Below, in pieces: positions 1 to 9,968 of a stretch of 64,000 bases of DNA. The DNA is from Phymatolithon calcareum. Lineage: Eukaryota > Rhodophyta > Florideophyceae > Hapalidiales. Positions within the stretch are counted from its first letter, which is position 1. Every line of letters begins with the position of its first letter. The stretch is taken from assembly GCA_977006965.1 (NCBI GenBank), contig OZ345366.1, positions 186,001 through 250,000 of the forward strand, read 5' to 3'. Position numbers and translations under genes: made by a program. The notes under the pieces are model-generated. The model was not told where the DNA came from, searched no databases, and worked only from the letters and a program-made list of their open reading frames with translations.

Positions 1-2
1 TG

Positions 3-596
3 CTCTACTTTTCCATAGACGCCATTGGAAGACTTCGCATCTGGGACTATAACACGAAGCAGAAGGATGGATTGCGGAGCGAATTTAATCCGCATCGTAG
101 CGGCCGTCATCTGCAATGTATTGACATGTCATGGGACCGTAAAATAGTAGTTATGGCCAATCTCGATGGATTTGTTTTCATATATTGCGTCAAAGATTTG
201 CTGCATGAACAATCACCTCTACCGGCGGTGATAAGGCCGAGCGAAAGCTATGTTCCTCGCGTGCGACTAAGCCAGACCGCCGACCTGCTTGCGTGCCCAT
301 TGGCCAAGTCTGGCATCAAGATTTTCAGGATGCGAGATATTGTTCTCAGTCGAGAGCAAGGAGGTGTGCTCCAGAAAGTTGCACCAGTACAGCAGTTCGG
401 TCACCGACCGGGCTGGATTTGGGATGTGTCGTTTATTGGTTCTTCCGAGGATCATTTGGTTGCCTGTAGCAGCAACACTCGTCTTATGATGTGGAACTTG
501 AAGGACATGGCGAGAAGCACAGAGTTTCCACCGTCTGGGAAGGCAGTCATTTCTGTTGCTATCAAGGAAATTTTATTGGAGGACCCCATATATTGA
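3..596 (+). CDS. LST8: LST8-like WD40 protein, 3' part (partial at window edge)
   Basis: The frame is open from base 3 to a TGA at 594-596, so the gene starts upstream of the window. The visible 197 residues hold several degenerate WD40 blades, each ending in a W/Y-x-x-x-D/L type strand (GRLRIWDYNT, GFVFIYCVKDL, GIKIFRMRDI, TRLMMWNLKDM). The stretch HRPGWIWDVSF followed by a blade and then KAVISVAIKE matches the end of mLST8/Lst8, where RGWMWGCAF precedes the last blade and KAVVCLAFND ends it. LST8 is a seven-bladed beta-propeller that binds the TOR kinase domain in both TOR complexes. No in-frame stop or frameshift is visible, so this may be a functional gene. A generic WD40 protein is the alternative. 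The identification is from remembered family sequence, not a search. Confidence 0.7.
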   Translation, partial: LYFSIDAIGRLRIWDYNTKQKDGLRSEFNPHRSGRHLQCIDMSWDRKIVVMANLDGFVFIYCVKDLLHEQSPLPAVIRPSESYVPRVRLSQTADLLACPLAKSGIKIFRMRDIVLSREQGGVLQKVAPVQQFGHRPGWIWDVSFIGSSEDHLVACSSNTRLMMWNLKDMARSTEFPPSGKAVISVAIKEILLEDPIY

Positions 597-860
597 CAAA
601 ATCTATTAGAATGAGATTTTATTTTGCTCTTGTTTACAGGGGGATGACCACTGCACTCGTTTTTAAGAAGGAAACAGCTCGGACCACCGTTTCACGTCTT
701 AACACACTAGGCACCTCAGTAAAATAACTAGTTACGCTTTCAATGGATGCAAACGGGCGACAGGAAAAAACTCTGCCGTTTTGGATTTATCACACCCTGA
801 TTGAAATATTTTGGAATAGTTATGAAAGGCCTGATATTTATTTGAAAAATTGATCTATCA
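597..860. other. Intergenic stretch between LST8-like gene and H3 promoter
   Basis: AT-rich sequence with no convincing coding frame. It separates the LST8-like stop codon from the H3 TATA box and probably holds the 3' UTR of the first gene and the upstream promoter of the second. A TTTACAG at about 635 resembles a splice acceptor, so a further LST8 3' exon cannot be excluded. Confidence 0.5.
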
Positions 861-870
861 CTATATAACA
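861..870 (+). promoter_or_regulatory. TATA box of the H3 gene
   Basis: CTATATAACA lies 93 bases before the H3 start codon at 963. The same decamer occurs at 50431-50440, about 100 bases before another possible gene start, which supports a shared core-promoter motif. Confidence 0.6.
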
Positions 871-962
871 CGCACAGAGGAAAACGACCACTCACAAAGT
901 GACCCACCTAGAATATCAACCACCTTCAAATTCACTCTCTCGATCTAGCACCATCACCCACC

Positions 963-1409
963 ATGGCGCGCACGAAACAGGCCAAACGTTCGAAAAGCGC
1001 GCCGTTATCGGCGACGAAGAAAGCAGCGAAGACCTCTGTAGGTGGTAAGAATGCAGCTACCAGAACATCCAGCGGAAAGCGCAAGTTCCGCCCCGGCACA
1101 GTCGCCCTGCGGCAAATCAGGAAGTTCGAGAAAACTACAGAACTCCTTATTTCCAAGAAGCCATTCCAGCGCCTCGTACGCGAAATTGCACAAGGAATGA
1201 AGCCTAATCTTCGTTTTAGGAGTGGAGCTCTTAATGCTCTTCATCATGCATCGGAGGCCTATTTGGTGACGTTTCTGGAGGATAGCAATCGCGCTGCAAT
1301 TCATGCGACGCGCGTTACGCTCATGGCAAAAGACTTAGACCTAGTTAAGAAAATGCGCAAACGCATGGATGTTTATCCCTACGAGCCTAAACAGAAACCT
1401 AAAACTTAG
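963..1409 (+). CDS. Divergent histone H3 variant
   Basis: Intronless 148-residue protein, with the start in a good context (CACCATGG). The N-terminus MARTKQ keeps R2 and K4, but the rest of the tail is rewritten (AKRSKSAP and onward). The motif RPGTVALR falls at the canonical position, so the tail length is unchanged. The core shows [34 protein letters not shown] and [10 protein letters not shown], covering alpha-N to alpha-3. Loop 1 (GMKPNLRF) has no insertion. The last helix is followed by about 12 extra residues ([12 protein letters not shown]) where canonical H3 ends near GERA. It is therefore an H3-fold nucleosome protein but not a canonical replication H3. CENP-A/CenH3 usually has a longer loop 1, so a centromeric role is possible but not shown. 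Confidence 0.92.
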   Translation: MARTKQAKRSKSAPLSATKKAAKTSVGGKNAATRTSSGKRKFRPGTVALRQIRKFEKTTELLISKKPFQRLVREIAQGMKPNLRFRSGALNALHHASEAYLVTFLEDSNRAAIHATRVTLMAKDLDLVKKMRKRMDVYPYEPKQKPKT

Positions 1410-1429
1410 CCTCTATGATTTTCTGCACT

Positions 1430-2085
1430 CTCTGAGGCGGAGCACTTAACACTGGTGCCACAAGGTTACTGACTTCGCTGTGCGTCAGGAGCATTATACT
1501 CTGGCTCATCAATCTGACCATGCGCCATACGCAAGTGCAGATGCAGAGCTTTTCCGTAATCGCCCTTCTCGTAAATTCGAATTCCTCTCTCGAGAATATT
1601 TTTCACAGCCCCCGCTCCGCGGCTTCCGTGAAATGCTGCACAGCAACGTTTCAATCTGCTCTGGCATGGTGAGTGCCCTTTGAATGAATATGCCCGATCA
1701 TATAAGAACGCTTCAAATGTCCATTGCGCGCAACGTCAAGAAAGCAAAAATGCGCCTCCTTCGGCTTTCGCGGTACCCCACATACTTCGTGATACATCAC
1801 GTCGAGGTTGTACATCGCTTCCGATACCTTTGCTTCAGCTGCCTGTTGGAAATGTGTTTCTGCAGGTTTTGGGGCCTTCGCCATTCTTATTCCGTAAAGT
1901 GTAAGCGTATCTAACCACATGGTATCCCGTTTTCTCGCCGACATGAGCCGCGTTTTGAAATCTTCCATGGCGCTCTCATGCCACTAGGCGCGCAAATCCA
2001 TAAGTCCCAGATGCGGAAGAGCATATATGCATCCCGCCCCCACCGCACGCTCAAAACATTCTGGTGCCTGGGGCAAGTCCAGGCG
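1430..2085 (-). pseudogene. SEL1L/HRD3-like Sel1-repeat remnant
   Basis: Read on the minus strand, broken frames give consecutive Sel1-like repeats: EAMYNLDVMYHEVCGVPRK, then EAHFCFLDVARNGH, then YMIGHIHSKGTHHARAD. These are followed in another frame by RIYEKGDYGKALHLHLRMA. That order, and the GDY...AL..YL.MAE type segment after a Sel1 block, matches SEL1L/Hrd3, the ER-membrane partner of the Hrd1 ubiquitin ligase in ER-associated degradation. Stops and frame changes near 1970, 1651 and 1620 break it. Short introns could explain some breaks, but no clean GT-AG pair was seen. No N-terminal or transmembrane part is present. It lies tail to tail with the H3 gene. Confidence 0.55.
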
Positions 2086-2089
2086 AGTA

Positions 2090-2389
2090 CTAGGTCATCC
2101 ATAGTAGTGAAAGTTTCTGATCAAAACTTCGGCTGCAGTGTCTCCTCTCTGGACTGAGTGACGATAATACTGTAAAAGGTCCTGTTGAGTGCTCGAAAGG
2201 TGGGTTTTTCATGACGTCGTTCTCAAAACGGTAGACTGATGCTGACTGGGCGGATAGCAGTCGACGTAAAAGATCGCCGAGAAGGTCGGGGCTTCTGTCG
2301 AAGTGGAGAACGAATCGGATAGAGAATGTGTGCTGTACAACGGGAACGGTCGCAATTTCCGGAACCACAAACGTAAGAAAAAAGTAGGA
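2090..2389. other. Stretch without recognised gene
   Basis: Both strands have open frames of 90-100 codons, but none resembles a known family and they overlap in conflicting frames. Nothing supportable is seen. Confidence 0.4.
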
Positions 2390-2705
2390 AAGTCCACCTC
2401 AAGAATGTGTGAGGCTACGGTGCGGCAGCCAGGCAAGGACAGGCCTTTGCTTTCGCGTCCGTGAGCCTCGCAGTGCGGCCGCGAGGCATTGAAAGGCCTT
2501 CGCATTCGCTCCTGCTGCAGCCAGATGTTCCTGTCACGCTTCCTAGAGAGTCCACCTCAAGAATGCGTGAGGCCACTGTGCGTCAGCTAGGCAAGGACAG
2601 GCCTTTGGTTTCACGTCCGTCAACCTCGCAGTGCGGCCGCAAGGCATTGAAAGGCCTTCGCATTCGCGCCTGCTCCATCCAGATGTACCTCTCGCAGCTG
2701 TAATC
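2390..2705. repeat. Tandem duplication, two units of about 157 bp
   Basis: The segment from GTCCACCTCAAGAATG at 2392 recurs from 2548. Both units contain AGGCAAGGACAGGCCTTTG, CCTCGCAGTGCGGCCGC and AGGCATTGAAAGGCCTTCGC, at an estimated 90% identity by eye. The second unit ends near 2700. No gene is recognised in the unit. Confidence 0.85.
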
Positions 2706-2788
2706 ACGGTAGGGTTCGATGTGTTGTGGGTGGCAATCAATGAGTAGGAGGTAGTGCCAAAACACATGATGTATCCTACATGTATCAT

Positions 2789-2816
2789 GGGTTATGTATC
2801 ATTATGATACATAATC
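2789..2816. repeat. Short perfect palindrome around ATGATACAT
   Basis: GGTTATGTATCAT faces ATGATACATAATCC with almost no spacer. Related ATTATGATAC-type motifs recur near 18150 and 23080. Confidence 0.6.
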
Positions 2817-3051
2817 CAACAATATGCGGTGACGACATGGAGAATGATTCCGCTAGGAGAGACGTACTTGAATCATTCAGAGTTTTTTGCATCTAACCTT
2901 CATTACTCTCTTTCGCAAACTGAAAGGACGACAAATTATCGCGCGCGCTCTCTGAGTGCCCAGGGCCTGTTGCGCCGTAAAACAAGACCGAGACGGGGTG
3001 CGAAGGTTAATCGGGGTAAAGAGGCTTCGCAGCGAATCGTACACACCAGAC

Positions 3052-3905
3052 TTACTCATCTGGATGACGCACAAAATGTGTCGTGATTTTCAATTTGAGT
3101 TCGATATACTCTATTGCTTTTTCGCCGATACGGCCGTCATGATGATTCCAGCAGAAGGTGCATATGGAATAGGGATAATCCGAGTCAAATGCGTAACGCT
3201 CGTTTAGTGCAACGAATGGTATGAAACCCAAGAATTTGAAGCTCAGGGACTCGGGTGCGGACGGAAACGAACGCATGTGGACGGGTATGTTCCCCACAGA
3301 TCGCCATTGTGCGACATCGCGCGACATGATAAGAAGAAAATAGTAAGCAGAGTCAGGAAAGAAAAAATGGCCGCCATTCGGAAATCGCAGAATGTCAATC
3401 GGATACAGACTAAAAGAATGGATCCCGATGCGGTTCAAAAGAAAACCGATGACGTGCCAGAAGAGTGCATCTGCCTGATTGAAAAGCCCTTGAATCAAGA
3501 AATCTGTACTGAATTCGTACTTTTCCGATAATGAATTCGAGAGATCAACAGTTCATCACTGATTTCTTGGTGGAGAAAGAGCACTCTGAATTCCAGGGTC
3601 GAGCGAAGACATGATCATATCTTCGTGAGCAAAATGTTTTAGAAAACAGAGTGCCTAAAATTTGGGGATCACCCAAATTTACCTTATTTTAACCCAAACC
3701 TACTCGATTAACTCTATTTTGATATGCATCCATTCTCAGTTGATCCTTGTCGGACGGCAGCGACAGGCCAGGAATGGCGAAATTATTAATTCCTTTCTGA
3801 GTCAATTCATCGAAATACTTGAGGTGACATGGGTCACTATAAGATGCATTAGGATCAGCAGTACATTGCAGGACAGAGGCAATCTGTTTCCAACACAAAC
3901 TTTAA
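3052..3905 (-). pseudogene. Unrecognised coding segment, copy A
   Basis: The minus strand has an open frame of 148 codons (3498-3052) beginning inside a repeated segment. Upstream in broken frames are further coding-like residues (for example AFARPWNSECSF-type sequence and LFNQADALFW). The part from 3452 to 3905 is repeated inverted at 9520-9965, where the frame also runs through the LFNQADALFWH stretch before being cut. I recognise no family. The conserved reading across two copies suggests it was once protein coding. Confidence 0.35.
3452..3905 (+). repeat. Inverted repeat partner of 9520-9965
   Basis: About 450 bp whose reverse complement lies at 9520-9965, at an estimated 88-90% identity by eye. 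Landmarks are AAATTTGGGGATCACCC, TTCTTGGTGGAGAAAGAGC and CATGGGTCACTATAAGATGC. It is part of the larger A/B locus duplication but in a different order, so a rearrangement followed the duplication. Confidence 0.85.
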
Positions 3906-4172
3906 AATGTTCTCAACAAAGGTCCTCGTCGGCTGTATTTCTATTCTGCTGGCCAAGAACACCTTTCCTGATTGTGGTAGTGGAAATCAGTCTACAGTAT
4001 GAACACAAAATGGGATAGTCACGGGACCAAGCAGTCTTACAGGACAGAAGAAAAATATGGACCTTCAGTTATCTGAGAACACTTTCAACCGCCATGCTTC
4101 TCTTGTCGTAGCAATTTCCCTGCTCGGACTTGCATTGGCGGTGGAGCATATCTTATCCAGAGCACATGCAAA

Positions 4173-4619
4173 TCACAACGAAGATCGGTCTTCAGGATCT
4201 GAACCCTCTGGTGCAAGTAAAGTTGATGACATGGAAGTTTTCGACATGTTGCGGTCATTTTCGAAAAACCGGATTCTTCCTCCTCTGCCTCGGCCGGCGG
4301 CCTCGTCGTTGTTAAACTCCATGTGGATCTCATCGATGGGCACGGCGGAAATATCAGGCTCCAGACTAGGACCGACGTTTGCACAGTCGCCACACTTCTT
4401 CTTCCAGGCCTTGCGCGAGGCGATAAACTTCAAGACTGTCTTCTAGACTTGCGAGTATTTCACGACCGTGATTGTTTTTTGCAGATACCCGTCGGAGCTC
4501 ATTCCGCAGTCAGTGATTGTCGACAATCATCGTTGTGCCGTCCACATTGTCACGATGGAGCGAGGAGAGATTCCGCCGATTGGTGTGCCGTTCATGTCTT
4601 CGCCCCAGCTGCTGGACAT
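4173..4619 (-). pseudogene. EIF3G: eIF3g-like pseudogene, copy A (N-terminal half only)
   Basis: Starts with MSSSWGEDMN, like the SWGDDM..T..PPRS start of eIF3g proteins, and continues to a PRSIV segment. It then shifts frame, and KAWKKKCGDCANVG and IDEIHMEFNNDEAA follow, corresponding to the NWKKFG... and ...V.MEF parts before the zinc knuckle. The RRM half is absent. The order of these pieces matches the better copy B at 15.25-16.13 kb. eIF3g is the RRM subunit of translation initiation factor 3. It sits downstream of the TPR pseudogene on the same strand. The open frames on the plus strand here are antisense shadows. Confidence 0.6.
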
Positions 4620-4880
4620 GCCGGCGCCATGCACCAGCGCTGCGGTCGCCGTGGCGGTAACTTCTTTCCGTTCGAAAATTGGGCTGAGAAAACGTATGAT
4701 AGGCGATGAATACTGTATTCGTTTCATTCACTGTCGTCGTCATGGAGCCTCTGGAGTGGTCAGAGTAACATGATACTCCATATCCTTCTCACTTGAGAAC
4801 ATTTTTGGGAGGCTAAAGCCGAACTCTCCCCAACTGCGCAGGGTCAATCAAGGTCGAGACTGCTTCAACAAACACGCTGT

Positions 4881-7780
4881 TTAGATTAATACGAGGAGAG
4901 GAAAATCCGTTACCATCCCGTTACCGTCCAGGTTCTCATCTTGTGCAGCAGGACGCATCATTTCATCTCCGACCGTACATCCATTCAACTTCCGTTTTCT
5001 CTCCAAATGGCTCGTCCATATTTTGAGCTTTGGAAGTTCTATGTTTGCGTCCATACTCAATCTGTTATCCACATTTCGCTCACACTTGACTTCCTCCTTA
5101 CGCGATATCCATCCGGAAAAGCCTGTTAGCAAGGCAAACTTCCTGCATAGAAGCGCTGTCAGTGTGTTGCCCACAGCGAGCTCATGTTCGTCAGTCGCCT
5201 CCTTATCGTACTCGGCAGCCTGCTAGTACGGCTGTCCAAACATCCTGCGCAGAAGCGCTGCAACTGTGTTGCACACGGCGAGATCAGAAATGTTACGCTC
5301 CTCAGGCCCCCACGCAATGACATCCGCCTCCTTATCGAACCGGACAGCCTGCTTGTACCGCCGTCCAAAAAAGTGCTCCGCCACTTCGCTCAGCTTCTCC
5401 ACTCGTTCGTCCTCCGGCGAGCAGATGTCCGTATCAACCTTGTCGCCAACCTTCACCAGCGCAAGGTTAACGGCGAAGCTTCCTGCACCTTTGCACCTTG
5501 GAATCGGTTTGACTTGTATACCCCGTCCTTGCGCACTAGAAACACTGGGTCGCAAATCTTACGAATATACTTCGTAAATGGAAGAAATCCCCGACGGCCG
5601 TGCAGAATGGCGGCGGCGGAAACCAGATCAAACTCGCCCATCTCCACGATCTTTCGAGCAGAAGAGGAAATCTCGCGCAATACAAAGCACGCGGGTGTCG
5701 ACAAACGCCGCTGCTCGAGTTCTTCCATGATTATCTTCACCTAAATAGTACGGCGTGGGTCGCTCGAGTTGAGGAACTCCCCAAAGTCGTACAGGAGCGG
5801 AATAGAGTCGTGCGGGGCGTTCCGACCATAATCAATATTCGGATTGTCACAGCGTTGAACATGGCCAATATCACTAGCTTCGTTCGTCACTTTAAACCAC
5901 AGTCCCTCTCCTGATTTGAAGAAGAGATCACCAGAGCGCTCGCCGCGTTTCGGGTCGGCAAGCATGGTCATTAGGTCGTAGTCGATAGAGTGGTCAAACT
6001 TGATAGAGAAGCTCACTAGCACATGGTGTGGCCAAGCGTTACGGAAAGACGATGCGACGCAATTGTACAGGCCGAGCGAACTTGTACACGCTATGCATGT
6101 GCCGAGCACGGCTCAAATAAGGTCATCGTCATCAAAAGCTGCAACAAACTCTGTTTCCAGCTCCGACCTGCGCATTTGCTTGCCAGAGAACTTGAACGAA
6201 GGCAGGGCGCACTTAAATTCAACACCAGGTGCAAGTAGGCAAAACACACTTAGATTTCCCTGCACTTCACAGAAGCAAAAGGCGAACTTTGGTGGAACCA
6301 TCAGAATCATGGAGAATCTCTCGCTCATATTCCGACAGGGTTCAGGGAGCACTGTGCCAAGAAAGCTAAGAGATCCCAAATCTTCCAAGCCAGGGTCAGA
6401 GGAATCTCGTAGAAAAAATCCCACAGCTTCTTGCAACGTTTTGAACTTCTCAACGGTATCTCCTTTAGAGCCCCAAAGCTTAGAAAGTCCACTATGGAGA
6501 TGTTCGAGTGCGGCCTTGTACATCTTCTCATGCTCACTGCACAGCTCGTCAAATACCGAAGCTTGCCCCACTTCCAAAGAGGAGTCTTTCAAGGGGTTCA
6601 TTGATGCTAGGAAGGCTTTGATCTGCGGCAATTTCAGCACACTGCACAGCTTGCCAAATAGCGAAACTCGCCTCACTTCCAAGGACGAGTCTTTCAAGGG
6701 GTTCCTCGAAGCAAGGAAGGCTCTGATCTTCGGCAATTTCAGAAATGAGACTGGGCGAGATTCGAGTTTTGACGAGTTTGGAGGCGCTTTCATACTTTCG
6801 AACCTTCCGGATTGAAGTCTTTCGAGGCATTCTTCAATCTTGACGCGCTTCCTCTCATGCCTCAGTACCCTCTGCAGTATAATAATACGCTGATCATCTT
6901 CTCCCTCGGCCCTACACGGGTCCCACTTCCGTTCTAGCACAGAGCCCAGCTGAAGCAGCGAATCGGCAATTCCTCCTTGGTCTTCATCTTCTCCACAGAA
7001 ACGCAGCTTCATGTCAAAGCTCGAGCGGAATTACGCCTCGGCCCCGTCCAGGTCACCCTTCAGTTGATGTACAGAGCCCAACTGACCATGCGAGGCAGCA
7101 ATATCGGGATGGTGCGCTCCTTCACCGTAGATGCGCAGCTTCATGTCAAGGTTCGATCGGTAATGTCTCTCGGTCTCGTCCAAGTCACCCTTCAGTTGAA
7201 ATAAAGCGCCCAATTGACCATGCCAGACAGCAATATCTGCATGGTCTGCTCCTTCACCATAGAAACGCAGCTTCATGTCAAGGCTCGATCGGTAATGTCT
7301 CTCGGCCCTGTCCAGCTCGCCCTTCTGTTGAAGTAAAGAGCCCAGCTGACCATGCGAGACAGCAATATCGGGGTGGTCCGCCTCTTCACCATAGACGGAC
7401 AGTTTTATCTTCAAACACTCCCGGTGGCGGAATTCTGCCTCATACAGAACTCTTTTTGCTTGCAGGACTCTGCCCAAGCAATGATGCAAAATCGGGGTAC
7501 GCAAATGATGGTGACTTTCGCCCAGAATGCGCTGATACGCAGTCAGGCTATCTCGGTACAGCGCCTCTGTCTCATCCAGACTTCCTTTTGCTTCCAGTAC
7601 TTCACCCAATCTCTGTTGCGATTTCGCGACATCTGGGTGGACAGCGTCACGGTAAATATCCTTATACAAATCCAGCCTCCTCCAATCCAGCTCCCCACCA
7701 CAGCAAGATATCGTCTGAAGCGCGGTTGCGTGCCGTTGCGTCGTGTGCAGGTACCTCGGTAGCGCTAGTGCCACGCTCAT
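4881..7780 (-). pseudogene. TPR-repeat gene, copy A (degenerate)
   Basis: From an ATG at 7780, one reading frame runs to about 5490 with only three stops: 7031-7033 TAA, 6113-6115 and 5741-5743. The first part encodes tandem kinesin-light-chain-type TPRs with the recurring pattern HPDIAVSHGQLG, GELDRAERHYRSSLDMKLR, YGEGADH. The first stop replaces the HY of one repeat. The rest, about 600 residues, matches copy B but no family I recognise. Near 5487 copy A lacks one G of a GGG present in copy B, shifting the frame. Near 5160-5330 a short segment (QA..DKEA) is partly duplicated. The TPR part suggests a protein-binding scaffold. A GGGA microsatellite lies just upstream of the start. Confidence 0.75.
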
Positions 7781-7833
7781 GCGGTGCTGGTGTGCAAACA
7801 GTTTGACACATTGAATCCGGAGGCGGCGGCCCT

Positions 7834-7865
7834 GGAGGGAGGGAGGGAGGGAGGGAGGGAGGGAG
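7834..7865. repeat. GGGA microsatellite
   Basis: Eight GGGA units. It lies about 55 bp upstream of the TPR gene start on the opposite strand (CCCT in gene orientation), so it may be in the leader. Confidence 0.9.
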
Positions 7866-8022
7866 AAGAACACGCACGACCTAGAAGGGCGATGCGCACA
7901 ACGCAGAGCCAAATGTTGACAAGCAGGCGGGGGTCTCGTCCTGATTTTGATACTGTATGAAGACATTGGGATGATTCTACCTTTTGAGTGCAAATTACAC
8001 AAATCTTCGGAGAACGAGTACA

Positions 8023-8085
8023 GTAGTACAGTTCTGTACACTGTACTTTATACAGTACTGTATACTATTGTACACGTTCTCCCAC
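8023..8085. repeat. GTAC-rich self-complementary tract
   Basis: Closely spaced TGTACA, GTACAGTA and TACAGTACTGTA motifs make several overlapping short palindromes. No gene is seen from 7.9 to 8.25 kb. Confidence 0.5.
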
Positions 8086-8259
8086 AGAAAATCCGTCTCT
8101 GATCACATTGTGGTATGATATGAAGTGTACGTGCTGGGGACAAATCCGTCAACAACAATGTCTCTGTCGTGCAAACTTGAGCACGATAGTCCAAACAGTT
8201 GGCCAAAGGCCTAGATTGGTATACCGGAAGGAAAGCGTCTGTGCTTTACTTTCTGCCTT

Positions 8260-9438
8260 CCTCCATCCTACGGAGGAAGACTAGAGCGACTAAAGTAGGG
8301 CTGAGAGACCGTGTCCGAACTACAGGCAGACCCAAATACGGGTCGGTAGTAGTACACGCAATCCCTCCTGTAGAGGATACGAAGTACTACGCGTAGTCCG
8401 AACACGAAGTCCAAGACAGTCTCCATGCAGCGTCTGCGGGTTATACAGTACAGCCCGTACTTCAACTCCCTCTGCACGCGTATCACTCTCGTCGTACTCT
8501 CGTCCGCGCGTCGCAACACATCTCCAACTCTCACCTCCCCTGCCGCGACTAGCGTCCCGTCGGCATACACGAAGTGCGTTGGAGTAAGCGAGAGGCCACC
8601 GTGGCTGGTAGACAAAGTGACAAACTCGAACAACGTGTCGCGCTCGCGGTGCGAAAATGCGAACACTGCGGAATACGCGTCGCGTTCGACGGGAACCTCG
8701 TCGCCTGGCTGCAATTAATCCATGCGTTTTCGCTCACCGGTGCACAGGGTGAGCTGTTGGTGGTCGTTGGACGAGTATGAAATCGTGTGAAGAAATTTCA
8801 CAGTGACAATTCAGAATTGTACATCCGCTTAGTCACAAGAAGATTGCATGTATGTTGTGGTGGAGGAAACGAATGAGGTTCACTTACCGCAGTGATCGTG
8901 GGGAGGAACTTTCCGTTGCGGTCGAATCGTTTGGTGTGGATCATCTTGCCAGTGGCGTGCATATGCAAGAAACTTCCAAAAATGTTAATGAGTTCCTTGA
9001 AACGGTCTGCACATACGGAGGGGCAATTGCTCTGGTACTTAAAATTGTTCTTCACAACGCGACCGCTAAGTGAAAGGCCAGCGTCTCTCAATGTGGTACT
9101 ACCGGCTTCGATCGGCCTGCTCTTTGCAAAGAACATGCGAACACCGGAATTGTCCACATCGGCCTTGACGAACTTAGGGTAGTCGTATTGTGTGCTGAGG
9201 TTTAGAAAGCGGTTCTTCTCAGTGATGACGAAACCGACACTGTCGGGAAGAACCCATCTGCCAATTTCGACCGCCCACGCGAATACAATATTAGTGCAAT
9301 CCATGTCTCCGATTTCTTCTATACAATCGCCGGTCTTCAGGAATTTGTTAAACGCTTTCGAGCGCGGGCACGCCGACACTAATGATGCACCATATATAGC
9401 TGCAACAAGGAAACAACTGTCAGGACTGTTAGATTCAT
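8260..9438 (-). pseudogene. Copper type II monooxygenase-Hint gene, copy A (5' truncated)
   Basis: Minus strand. 9379-8888 encodes the two core domains of a DBH/PHM-like copper type II ascorbate-dependent monooxygenase: IVFAWAVEIGRWVLPDSVG, ITEKNRFL, SGVRMFFAKS, then FLHMHATGK with the paired His ligands. A GTAAGT donor at 8887-8882 matches copies B and C, but the acceptor AG before 8783 has become ACG. The second exon encodes a hedgehog-type Hint domain: LQPGDEV, VFAFSHRERDTLF, LTPTHFVYADGTL, GEVRVGDVL. A TAA stop replaces the Glu before LQPGD, and a frame break follows VQRELKYGLY. A Cys remains near the Hint start (LTLC). Upstream of 9388 the DOMON part is missing, and a signal-peptide-like start (MNLTVLTVVSLLQL, ATG at 9438) is joined almost directly. 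A non-functional copy. Confidence 0.8.
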
Positions 9439-9520
9439 TGCAGTACCAGAAACTATGTCGATCGCATTGAAAATATTCAGCTTACCCATTTCCCCGATCG
9501 TACGAATCCACGCAATTTAA
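9401..9520 (-). repeat. Exon/leader segment shared with 26325-26440
   Basis: Reverse complement of 26325-26440, nearly identical over about 115 bp, including CGTGGATTCGTACGATCGGG, ACATAGTTTCTGGTACTGCA and the signal-peptide start ATGAATCTAACAGTCCTGAC. Here it fronts the truncated monooxygenase. At 26.4 kb it fronts a glucosidase fragment. Confidence 0.85.
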
Positions 9521-9965
9521 AGTTTGTGTTGGAAACAGATTGCCTGTGTCCTGAAACGTACTGCTGATCCTAATGCATCTTATAGTGACCCATGTCACCT
9601 CAAGTATGTCGATGCATTGAATCAGAAAGGAATTCATAATTTCACGATTTCTGGCCTGTCTCTGCCGTGCGACAAGGATCAACTGAGAATGCATGCATAA
9701 CAAGAAGGAGTTAATCGAGTAGCTTTGGGTTAAAATAAGGTAAATTTGGGTGATCCCCAAATTTTAGGCACTCTGTTTTTTAAAACATTTTGCTCATGAA
9801 GAGATGATCTTGTCTTTGCTCGCGCCTGGAATTCAGAGTGCTCTTTCTCCACCAAGAAATCAGTGATGAACTGTTGATCTCTCAAATTCATTAGCAGAAA
9901 AGTACGAATTCAATACAGATTCCTTGATTCAAGGGCTTTTCAACCAGGCAGATGCACTGTTCTGG
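9520..9965 (-). repeat. Inverted copy of 3452-3905
   Basis: Second copy of the ~450-bp segment. It ends inside the unrecognised coding sequence at the DALFWH position, where TPR-gene copy B begins at once, so the junction is a rearrangement breakpoint. Confidence 0.85.
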
Positions 9966-9968
9966 CAC

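Noticed and set aside
963-1409. Calling the H3 variant CENP-A/CenH3
   Set aside because: Loop 1 has no insertion and the MARTKQ start is kept. Divergence alone does not show a centromeric role, so only H3 variant is claimed.
4323-4710. Apparent histidine-kinase ATPase end (GHGGNIRLQ-like peptide) on the plus strand, with a relative on the minus strand near 15.4 kb
   Set aside because: Both are antisense to a consistent eIF3g reading (SWGEDMN, KAWKKKCG, IHMEF, and in copy B an RRM ending GYDHLNLQMEW). The kinase-like peptide is a shadow.
6000-6815. 271-codon plus-strand open frame
   Set aside because: It is antisense to the TPR-family pseudogene, which has repeat and paralogue support on the minus strand.
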